NCBI GenBank assembly: GCA_903929065.1
Contig: CAIYTJ010000446.1
Location: 1-10,935, forward strand
Reading direction: 5' to 3'
Source of the DNA: an uncultured Bacteroidales bacterium
Lineage (GTDB): Bacteria > Bacteroidota > Bacteroidia > Bacteroidales > Paludibacteraceae
DNA length: 10,935 nt
Below, piece by piece: positions 1 through 6,099 of this stretch (positions are counted from its first letter, which is position 1; each line of letters begins with the position of its first letter). Both the position numbers and the translations under genes were made by a program. The notes beneath the pieces were generated by a model. That model was not told the origin of the DNA. It saw nothing but the letters and a program-made list of their open reading frames with translations, and did no database searches.

Positions 1-79
1 AGTAGCTATTTAATCAGGAATAAAAAAATTCATTGATTTTATTTAACGAACAAGTCATTAATTACTTATTTATTGATAC

Positions 80-1123
80 TTATTTCGCAAAATACTTCTT
101 AAAACCTTCAGAATACACAACCTTGTGCTTGCCATCTTTGTCTGCATAAATAAGGTAACATTCCATGTTTGGAATGCTTTTGCAAACTTTCAAAGCGCTG
201 TCAACTCCCAATACCATAAAAGGAGTGTCATAAGCATCGGCAATTATAGCTGTTGGAGCAATAATTGTTACACTCAACAACTTATTATCAACAGGATAAC
301 CGGTATGAGGATTGATAATATGCGAATATTTTTTCCCTCCTTCAATGTAGTATTTGCGATAATCGCCGGCAGTAGTAATTCCACAATCCGTTAATTCAAC
401 AATTGTTTGTAAATCATTATTCGTGTTTGTGGGGTCATCAATTGGTTTATCAATACCGATTCTCCATTTTTTTCCATCAGGATTCAACCCTTTGCAGGCA
501 ATTTCGCCTCCAATTTCAACCATATAATTTTTACAGTTATTTTCTTCGAGCAATTTTCCCAGTAAATCGGCCGATTGTCCCTGAGCAATTGAATTCGGAT
601 CAATTAGAATTCGTGGATCATCTTTTATCAGTTTATGATTTACAATGTGTATTTTTTGATAACCAACATAAGGTAAAAAGTCTGAAACTTTGGGTAATTT
701 ACTGTGATCACTATTTCCAAAAGCAAATCCCCACGCTTTAACCAGTGGTCCAACGGTAATATCAATAGCTCCATTCGTATGTTTGGCTGCATCTTGTGCT
801 GCATAAAACATCGTTTCAAAGTAATTATCAGTTCTTACTGTAGTATCATTCCTGTTAATCCGCGAAATAATCGAGGTTGGAATATAAGTTGAAAGAGACA
901 TATCAAAATCATGCAGTAATTTTTCTATCTTAGGCTGCAAATCAATTCCATCCGGCTGTTGATAGGTGATTGAATATGTTGTACCTTGTGCTTCGCCTTC
1001 ATTGTGAATATATTTTACGTTTTTAGCATCAATTCTCTTATTTTCATTTCTGAAATGAATTATAGAAACCAACACAATAATTAACAAACCAACCGATATG
1101 GTAATAATCGCTCTTTTTTTCAT
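80..1123 (-). CDS. apbE: FAD:protein FMN transferase (ApbE family), membrane-anchored
   Basis: ApbE proteins use FAD and a divalent metal to attach FMN covalently to a Ser/Thr of extracytoplasmic or membrane redox proteins such as Nqr/Rnf subunits. At 347 residues this is normal length for the family. Residues 5-23 are a hydrophobic signal-anchor. No lipobox Cys follows, so it is probably a membrane-tethered periplasmic enzyme. Visible family motifs are GTTYSI (47-52), DITVGPLVKAWGF (121-133), IDPNSIAQGQSADLL (174-188), VEIGGEI (202-208), TTAGDYRKYY (250-259), SHIINPHTGYPV (267-278) and ADAYDT (295-300), whose Asp296 and Thr300 fit the family's metal-binding D...T pair. I chose the ATG at 1123; the frame extends three codons to a TTG. 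It lies 21 nt after pyrC and is probably the last visible gene of that unit. No flavinylation target is in the window, so the substrate is unknown. Confidence 0.93.
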   Translation of the reverse strand: MKKRAIITISVGLLIIVLVSIIHFRNENKRIDAKNVKYIHNEGEAQGTTYSITYQQPDGIDLQPKIEKLLHDFDMSLSTYIPTSIISRINRNDTTVRTDNYFETMFYAAQDAAKHTNGAIDITVGPLVKAWGFAFGNSDHSKLPKVSDFLPYVGYQKIHIVNHKLIKDDPRILIDPNSIAQGQSADLLGKLLEENNCKNYMVEIGGEIACKGLNPDGKKWRIGIDKPIDDPTNTNNDLQTIVELTDCGITTAGDYRKYYIEGGKKYSHIINPHTGYPVDNKLLSVTIIAPTAIIADAYDTPFMVLGVDSALKVCKSIPNMECYLIYADKDGKHKVVYSEGFKKYFAK

Positions 1124-1144
1124 AAAGATCAAATTTTAAATCAT

Positions 1145-2488
1145 TTATATATTAAATAGAAGTCGTTTTCCGCGAACTGTTTCGTCAAATTCACCGTTGT
1201 CATAAACTACTTTACCGTTTACCCAAGTTTGAAGTACGGAAGCATCAAATTTAGTTCCTTCAAATGGTGACCAACCGCATTTATATAAGATATTATCCTG
1301 TGATACAGTCCATGGTCTATTCAAATCAACCAGCACTAAATCAGCATAATATCCCGGACGAATAAAACCCCGATCTTCAATCCTAAATAATTCAGCTGTG
1401 GCGTGACACATTTTTTCAACCACTTTTTCGAGACTGAAAATTCCTTGTTTAACCATTTGCAACATGGCCACCAGCGAATGTTGAACCATTGGACCGCCTG
1501 AAGCTGCCTTCAGGCATGAACCTTCTTTTTCTGACCACAAATGTGGCGCATGGTCAGTTGCTACAACATCAATCAGATTATTGTTTACTGCATCAATCAA
1601 AGCTTGACGGTCAGATTCGGTTTTGATAGCCGGATTCCATTTAATCCGATTGCCATATTCGGCATAATCAACATCCGAAAACCATAAATAATGAACGCAA
1701 ACTTCGGCAGTAATCCGTTTTTCTTTCAACGGTTTGTCATTCTTAAATAATGACATTTCCTTTTCTGTGGACAAATGAAAAACGTGCAATCGTGAATTAT
1801 ATTTTGTTGCAAGTTCAACAGCATGAGCCGAAGATTTGTAACAAGCTTCTGCACTACGAATCAGGGGATGATATTCAATTGGAATTTCTTCGCCCAATAA
1901 TGCCTTGTAATGTGCGATATTTTTTTGAATAGTGGTTTCATCTTCACAATGAGTAACAATCAACATGGGAACTTCTGCAAAAACGCGGTTTAATGTTAGT
2001 TCGTTATCCACCAGCATATTACCGGTTGAAGAACCCATAAACATTTTTACTCCGGCCACTGTACGGGCATCAACCTTTTTGAGTTCATCAATATTGTCAT
2101 TGGTAACTCCCATTAAAAAAGAATAATTTGCCAATGATTTTTCTGCTGCGAGGGCATATTTTTCCTCTAAAATTTCAATTGTTGTTGCTTGTGGACGCGT
2201 ATTTGGCATATCCATAAAAGAAGTCACCCCACCCGCAACAGCCGCTCTGCTTTCTGTAAATAAATCGCCTTTATGAGTCAAACCGGGATCACGAAAATGA
2301 ACCTGATCGTCAATTAATCCGGGAATTAAAAGAAGTCCAGTTGCATCAATTTCAGTGAATGATTTGCCAATTTCTATAGTTTCATTCTCTTCAAAAACAG
2401 TTTTAATGCGTTCACCTTCAATCAATACAGAACCTATAAATGTTCTTCCTTCGTTTACGATTGTTGCATTTTTAATTAATTGCATCAT
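1145..2488 (-). CDS. pyrC: Dihydroorotase
   Basis: This cytosolic amidohydrolase catalyses the reversible cyclisation of N-carbamoyl-L-aspartate to dihydroorotate, the third step of pyrimidine synthesis. It has 447 residues, about the usual length. Seen in order are DDQVHFRDPGLTHKGD (60-75), the metal-site loop; MPNT (94-97); VKMFMGSSTGN (147-157), with the likely carboxylated Lys148; THCE (His180); FHLSTEKE (His238); and ATDHAPH (310-316), with the catalytic Asp312. A composite N/C-terminal beta-sandwich is expected from the IPG strand and the late GYYADLVLVD segment. One oddity is that the usual HxH metal pair reads Q62-x-H64; as I recall, Porphyromonas gingivalis dihydroorotase has the same DDQVHF sequence, so this appears lineage-wide. 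The start overlaps the upstream glycosyltransferase by 17 nt (14 if the second ATG is used), implying translational coupling. Confidence 0.95.
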   Translation of the reverse strand: MMQLIKNATIVNEGRTFIGSVLIEGERIKTVFEENETIEIGKSFTEIDATGLLLIPGLIDDQVHFRDPGLTHKGDLFTESRAAVAGGVTSFMDMPNTRPQATTIEILEEKYALAAEKSLANYSFLMGVTNDNIDELKKVDARTVAGVKMFMGSSTGNMLVDNELTLNRVFAEVPMLIVTHCEDETTIQKNIAHYKALLGEEIPIEYHPLIRSAEACYKSSAHAVELATKYNSRLHVFHLSTEKEMSLFKNDKPLKEKRITAEVCVHYLWFSDVDYAEYGNRIKWNPAIKTESDRQALIDAVNNNLIDVVATDHAPHLWSEKEGSCLKAASGGPMVQHSLVAMLQMVKQGIFSLEKVVEKMCHATAELFRIEDRGFIRPGYYADLVLVDLNRPWTVSQDNILYKCGWSPFEGTKFDASVLQTWVNGKVVYDNGEFDETVRGKRLLFNI

Positions 2489-3224
2489 TTTTCTTTTGTG
2501 GATATTTCCTGAACCAACTGCTCCATTTTAATTGTATAACCCCAAAAAATGCTTCGCCAAAAATACCACTACTCATTTTGGAAGTTCCCAAAACTCGGTT
2601 TATAAAAATAACCGGAACTTCTTTCAACGTAAATCCGCACATAAATGCAGTATATTTCATTTCAACCTGAAAAGCGTATCCTTTAAAACGAATTTTGTCT
2701 AATTCAATAGTTTGTAAAACTTCCCGGCGATAGCATTTGAAACCAGCTGTGGTATCGGCTATATGAACTCCAAGTACAAACCGAACATATTTGGACGCAA
2801 AATAAGACATCAAAACCCGACCAATAGGCCAATTCACCACGTTAACACCTGTTACATAACGTGAACCAATTGCCAAATCAGCACCCTGATTTGCACATGC
2901 ATCAAACAATCGATTCAAATCAACCGGATTATGCGAAAAGTCTGCATCCATTTCGAAAATAAATTCGTAATCGTGTTGGAGTGCCCATTTGAAACCGGTT
3001 ATATAGGCAGTTCCCAAACCCAGTTTTCCTTTCCGTTCAATCATAAACAATTTTGAAGGAAATTCTGTTTGAAGATTCTTCACAATTGCTGCCGTTCCGT
3101 CAGGCGAACCGTCTTCAATCACAAGAACATGAAAAGTAAGTGGTTGATCGAAAACGGCGCGGATTATGTTTTCAATGTTTTCCTTTTCGTTGTATGTCGG
3201 AATAATTACCAGATTTTGTGGCAT
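2472..3224 (-). CDS. Polyprenol-phosphate mannosyltransferase-like GT2 enzyme (DPM1-like)
   Basis: This is a family 2 inverting glycosyltransferase of the dolichol/polyprenol-phosphate mannose synthase type. It is expected to transfer mannose (or a related sugar) from a GDP-sugar to a polyprenyl phosphate at the cytoplasmic face of the inner membrane. The 250-residue protein is all catalytic domain, with no C-terminal transmembrane segments, as in soluble Dpm1-type enzymes. Motifs are IPTYNEKENI (8-17), EDGSPDGT (37-44), the metal/nucleotide-binding DADFSH (93-98), GSRYVTG (120-126), DTTAGFKCYRR (157-167) and INRVLGTSKMS (208-218), which matches the family's R-x-x-G-x-SK signature. The start ATG lies 63 nt after the hydrolase stop. 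Its 3' end overlaps pyrC, a gene pair I believe is common in Bacteroidetes. The sugar donor and acceptor are inferred from the family, not shown by the sequence. Confidence 0.9.
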   Translation of the reverse strand: MPQNLVIIPTYNEKENIENIIRAVFDQPLTFHVLVIEDGSPDGTAAIVKNLQTEFPSKLFMIERKGKLGLGTAYITGFKWALQHDYEFIFEMDADFSHNPVDLNRLFDACANQGADLAIGSRYVTGVNVVNWPIGRVLMSYFASKYVRFVLGVHIADTTAGFKCYRREVLQTIELDKIRFKGYAFQVEMKYTAFMCGFTLKEVPVIFINRVLGTSKMSSGIFGEAFFGVIQLKWSSWFRKYPQKKNDAIN

Positions 3225-3287
3225 AATATTTACAGTTTACAATTATGAAAGAACAGTTATTATAAGTATAAAATGAATGTTATAAAC

Positions 3288-4094
3288 CTAATCAAAAATA
3301 TATAATTCAGAGGGATTTAGCCTGTCCAACGTCACCAGTTCCAAATCTTTACCAACCACTATCTGCTTCTCCTCCAAATGATTCTGAACAGTTGTGTAAG
3401 CAATTTCAGGTAAATTATTTTCACGACTCAAATGACATAAAAAAACATGTTGTAATCGCTTATTATATTTTTCTGCTAAAAACAATCCGGTCTGATCGTT
3501 ACTCAGATGTCCGGTCTCAGCTATTATTCTGTTTTTCAAATAAACCGGATAAGAACCTTGTCGCAACATTTGATCATCATAATTAGCTTCCAGCACCATA
3601 TAATCCGATGTTTCAAGGTGTTTTGCCACTTCCTCGCCGATAAACCCGAGATCGGTCGCAAAGGTAAATCTTTTTTCTTTATATTCGATTGTATAACCCA
3701 CATTATCAGTAGCATCGTGCGAAACTTCAAATGCTGTTACCTTAAATTCACCAACTTGAATTGTTTCACCTTTTTCAATGTATTTTTTGCTGGAATACAA
3801 TTTTTCAGTTACAGCATAACTTCGTTGAATTCCTTCATGAACTTTCCGGGTTGTATAAACCGGAACACGGTGTTTCTCACCAATCGGTCCAACTGCTTTT
3901 ATATGATCTGCGTGATCATGCGTTATAAACACACCCCAGATATTTTCAAAATCGAGTCCTAAATTCTTCAGGTATTTTCGGGTGGTACGAACTCCGATAC
4001 CGGCATCAATTAACAACCCGGATGAAGCATTACCGATAAAATAACAATTTCCACTACTGCCACTTCCGAAACTCTGAAATCGTAATCTATCCAT
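3288..4094 (-). CDS. MBL-fold metallohydrolase, WalJ/YycJ family
   Basis: This is a cytosolic metallo-beta-lactamase-fold hydrolase of 268 residues. The N-terminal SFGSGSSGNCYFI (8-20) followed by LLIDAG (27-32) is the hallmark of the YycJ/WalJ group, whose Bacillus members are linked to DNA repair and cell-division coordination and are proposed to be nucleases. Metal ligands visible are THDHADH (58-64), SHD (His126), ATD (Asp148) and GHLSND (His196). CHLSRENN with His221 gives the last histidine, so the dinuclear site appears complete. It is the first gene of the minus-strand unit running to apbE. A candidate -7 element (4113-4120) lies 18 nt before the ATG. The in vivo substrate in Bacteroidota is unknown; hydrolase activity on nucleic acid is an inference from homologues. 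Confidence 0.9.
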   Translation of the reverse strand: MDRLRFQSFGSGSSGNCYFIGNASSGLLIDAGIGVRTTRKYLKNLGLDFENIWGVFITHDHADHIKAVGPIGEKHRVPVYTTRKVHEGIQRSYAVTEKLYSSKKYIEKGETIQVGEFKVTAFEVSHDATDNVGYTIEYKEKRFTFATDLGFIGEEVAKHLETSDYMVLEANYDDQMLRQGSYPVYLKNRIIAETGHLSNDQTGLFLAEKYNKRLQHVFLCHLSRENNLPEIAYTTVQNHLEEKQIVVGKDLELVTLDRLNPSELYIFD

Positions 4095-4112
4095 TTTCTG
4101 GTTTTAAGTTTA

Positions 4113-4120
4113 CAAAATTA
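4113..4120 (-). promoter_or_regulatory. Candidate Bacteroidota -7 element for the MBL-led operon
   Basis: Read on the minus strand this is TAATTTTG, an exact match to the TAnnTTTG -7 consensus, ending 18 nt before the hydrolase ATG. No TTTG lies at the ideal 19-21 nt upstream spacing; the nearest TTG is 24 nt away. The call therefore rests on the -7 match and position alone. Confidence 0.35.
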
Positions 4121-4194
4121 ACGATAAATATGAAACTTCGATTACAATTAATCGGAAATAAAGTTAAGTGTTTATAATAAAACACCAACCTGCT

Positions 4195-4228
4195 AAAAAA
4201 CAAACAGATAGAATAAACTTCTACCTGT
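4195..4228 (-). terminator. Intrinsic terminator after the CDGSH gene
   Basis: On the minus strand the arm ACAGGTAGAA pairs with TTCTATCTGT around a GTTTA loop. This gives ten continuous pairs, one of them G-U, and is followed directly by TTGTTTTTT. The G-U pair exists only in the minus-strand RNA; on the plus strand it would be an A-C mismatch. That fixes the orientation. It starts 30 nt after the CDGSH stop codon and separates that gene from the MBL-led operon. Confidence 0.8.
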
Positions 4229-4257
4229 CAGTTTAATAAATATTTTGTATAAAAATC

Positions 4258-4470
4258 CTAAAACCAGGTGTTACAAATTTCAGGATTGGATATTGCTTCA
4301 TGTGTTTTATCACAAAACGGACAAACTTTACTTTTTCCACAACGGCAAAGTACTGTTTCTCCTGAACATTCTTTTGTCTCGCCATTTGGTAATTTCAACT
4401 TAAAATTTCCTGTTACAACAAAAGGTCCGCTTTTGGCAGCAGGTACTGAGATTTGAGTAAAGTTTTCCAT
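4258..4470 (-). CDS. CDGSH iron-sulfur domain protein, short form
   Basis: This small 70-residue protein carries one CDGSH-type [2Fe-2S] site of the mitoNEET family: CRCGKSKVCPFCDKTH (residues 44-59), giving the three-Cys/one-His ligand set Cys44, Cys46, Cys55 and His59. The PFCD core is intact, but the Gly of the name-giving CDGxH is Lys here. Upstream are two beta-strand-like stretches (GPFVVTGNFKLKLPNGETKE), typical of bacterial single-motif CDGSH proteins. Such proteins are thought to act in redox sensing or Fe-S/electron transfer in the cytosol, but no reaction can be assigned. I start it at the ATG at 4470; the frame opens 19 codons earlier with a TTG, but that extension is hydrophobic and unlike the family. 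It lies 64 nt after the PD40 gene and ends 30 nt before a strong terminator, so the two may be co-transcribed. Confidence 0.88.
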   Translation of the reverse strand: MENFTQISVPAAKSGPFVVTGNFKLKLPNGETKECSGETVLCRCGKSKVCPFCDKTHEAISNPEICNTWF

Positions 4471-4534
4471 ATGAATCTTATTTAAGGGTTTAATAAAATA
4501 ACAAAACAAGCTTAAAATGGTTCGCAAAAAAATA

Positions 4535-5941
4535 CTACTTCCCTTGATTTTTCTCTATGATTTTTACTTCAGCATTTCTTACTTCAACAGTTTTAATGGA
4601 AAGTTGTTTTTTCATTTCCAATATTTTATTTTCCAATTCTAAAATTTGAGGTACAAGCACATTTCGCATTTCTGAGTTATCTGTATTTTCATATTTAGCA
4701 CGAAGTGTTGAAAGATCTTTTTGCTTGTTTTTGTAATCATTGGAGAGTTTGTGTAAATCGTTCCAAAGTTTGAGTGCTTCGGGGTTTTTAAACTGATTAA
4801 CATTCGTATAAACCGTTGAATCATTAACCACAAATTCAATTTGTTTTTCCGATTCAGGTAGTTGATTTTGCTTTTCAACAAGGCTGTCAGTTTTGACAGT
4901 TGAAATCTTACGGTAGGTTTTTAGTTGGGCAACACTTTTCAACATTTCCTTATTTTCGGACCTGAAAATGGTTTTGGTATCGTTGGGAATGAACGTATAA
5001 ATGGCCACTTTTCCAGTAGGTTGATTCCGGTCGGTTGCAAACCAGCCAAGTTTATTCTGTTCATCAATCACCATCATATAATCATTTGCCGGCGAATTAA
5101 ATGGAAAACCGATGTTCTCGGGTGTCAGGTATGTGTTTGTAGAAGGATTGAAACGCGTCACGAATAAATCGTACCCGCCGATTGAATTTTCTCCATCCGA
5201 AGCAAAATAAACCGTGACACCATCCAGCAACAGAAAAGGATAATTTTCATTCGCTGTCGTATTTATCACATCAGATATTGAAACCGGTTTTGACCAGCCA
5301 TCCAGCAACTTATACGAAGTGAAAATGTTCATATTACCCCGAATGGAATCGGAAAAATACATGCGATCCTGCCGCTGTGTCATGTATTTTATCTTGTCGG
5401 CCTTGCGTTTGTGCGGCATATTCAATGTTTCCTGAGTCAGTGAACCCAGTTCGCTGCTGAATTTATAAAATTTCAGAAACTCGCTTTTATTCACCACCAC
5501 ACTATCCACAATGGCAATATCTTCAACTTTATTGAACAACCTTGCGGCATTTTCTGATCGCTTGAGTTTCAGTTTTAAATCCGGTATTTTGATATCAGTC
5601 GAATCCAGCGTTTTTATAAAAGTCTGGTAGGCTGAAGCCGATTCGTCGAAACGATAGGTTTTAAAATACAATTCGCCGAGATACAAATCGCATATGGGAA
5701 ATTTCGTTCCTGACATTTCAAAATGAGAAATTGCCTGTTCAATTTCCTTCAATTCGTAACAACAGCGCGCAAAACGGTAATTATACAGCGCGTCATTCGG
5801 CTTTTTCTTCAAAAGCACTTCGTAAACAGAACGCGCCTTTGCATATTGTTTATTATTAAATAAAATTTCGCCTTCGGAAGCTCGCTGCGAAAAAAGTGAT
5901 GCGGAAGTAATCAAAAAAAGAAAAATCAACCTGAATCTCAT
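4535..5941 (-). CDS. Secreted TPR and PD40 beta-propeller protein with C-terminal coiled coil
   Basis: This 468-residue exported protein has a signal peptide at about 1-19 (basic RFR start, hydrophobic core, cleavage plausible after FSQ). Residues about 21-110 form TPR-like helical pairs (SEGEILFNNKQYAKARSVYE, then LYNYRFARCCYELKEIEQAI). Residues about 185-315 hold PD40/TolB-like propeller strands, with the characteristic VYFASDGENSIGGYDLF (244-260), ENIGFPFNSPANDYMM (275-290) and GWFATDRN (299-306). The last 80 residues or so are charged and heptad-like, suggesting a coiled coil. Bacteroidetes have many TPR-PD40-OmpA envelope proteins, including PorE of type IX secretion; here the OmpA peptidoglycan-binding domain is absent and the coiled coil takes its place. 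The location is probably periplasmic or outer-membrane-associated. The partner is unknown. It is transcribed divergently from the radical SAM gene. Confidence 0.8.
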   Translation of the reverse strand: MRFRLIFLFLITSASLFSQRASEGEILFNNKQYAKARSVYEVLLKKKPNDALYNYRFARCCYELKEIEQAISHFEMSGTKFPICDLYLGELYFKTYRFDESASAYQTFIKTLDSTDIKIPDLKLKLKRSENAARLFNKVEDIAIVDSVVVNKSEFLKFYKFSSELGSLTQETLNMPHKRKADKIKYMTQRQDRMYFSDSIRGNMNIFTSYKLLDGWSKPVSISDVINTTANENYPFLLLDGVTVYFASDGENSIGGYDLFVTRFNPSTNTYLTPENIGFPFNSPANDYMMVIDEQNKLGWFATDRNQPTGKVAIYTFIPNDTKTIFRSENKEMLKSVAQLKTYRKISTVKTDSLVEKQNQLPESEKQIEFVVNDSTVYTNVNQFKNPEALKLWNDLHKLSNDYKNKQKDLSTLRAKYENTDNSEMRNVLVPQILELENKILEMKKQLSIKTVEVRNAEVKIIEKNQGK

Positions 5942-5979
5942 CCTGTAAATCTGAATGTTAGTTTGTAATTAAAGTGGTA

Positions 5980-5987
5980 CAAAAATA
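5980..5987 (-). promoter_or_regulatory. Candidate -7 element for the TPR/PD40 gene
   Basis: On the minus strand this reads TATTTTTG, matching TAnnTTTG, 38 nt before the ATG at 5941. No well-placed -33 TTTG is seen, so support is limited to the -7 motif and its position in the 158-nt divergent intergenic region. Confidence 0.3.
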
Positions 5988-6061
5988 CAACAATTCAACG
6001 GTATAGTAGGAAAATTGTTTATAAAAATATTTTGGAACTTCAATTTGATAAAATAATTCTG

Positions 6062-6069
6062 TAAGTTTG
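6062..6069 (+). promoter_or_regulatory. Candidate -7 element for the radical SAM gene
   Basis: TAAGTTTG matches TAnnTTTG and ends 30 nt before the ATG at 6100. Possible upstream TTTG elements are at 6044 (14-nt spacer) and 6031 (27-nt spacer). Neither has the preferred 19-21 nt spacing, so this is only a moderate candidate. Confidence 0.35.
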
Positions 6070-6099
6070 TGGTAAAATTATCAAAGCATTAAATAGTAA

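Noticed and set aside
1..79. Terminator or gene after apbE
   Set aside because: The stretch is AT-rich with only a weak AAGT...ACTT inverted repeat with a mismatch and an impossibly short loop. No coding or convincing structure is seen, so the transcript may continue past the window edge.
1124..1132. Three-codon N-terminal extension of ApbE
   Set aside because: The upstream start is TTG. The ATG at 1123 begins a normal Lys-rich signal-anchor (MKKRAII).
3293..3300. Internal -7 element (TATTTTTG on minus) ahead of the GT2 gene
   Set aside because: It lies inside the end of the MBL gene, 68 nt from the GT2 ATG, with no -33 element at suitable spacing. In AT-rich DNA this octamer is expected by chance.
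3507..3962. 151-codon plus-strand open frame antisense to the MBL hydrolase
   Set aside because: The complete MBL motif set on the minus strand explains this stretch. The antisense product looks like random hydrophobic/Ile-Phe-rich sequence.
4471..4527. 19-residue N-terminal extension of the CDGSH protein
   Set aside because: It starts at TTG, is hydrophobic and unlike cytosolic short CDGSH proteins. The ATG at 4470 gives a compact domain of expected size.
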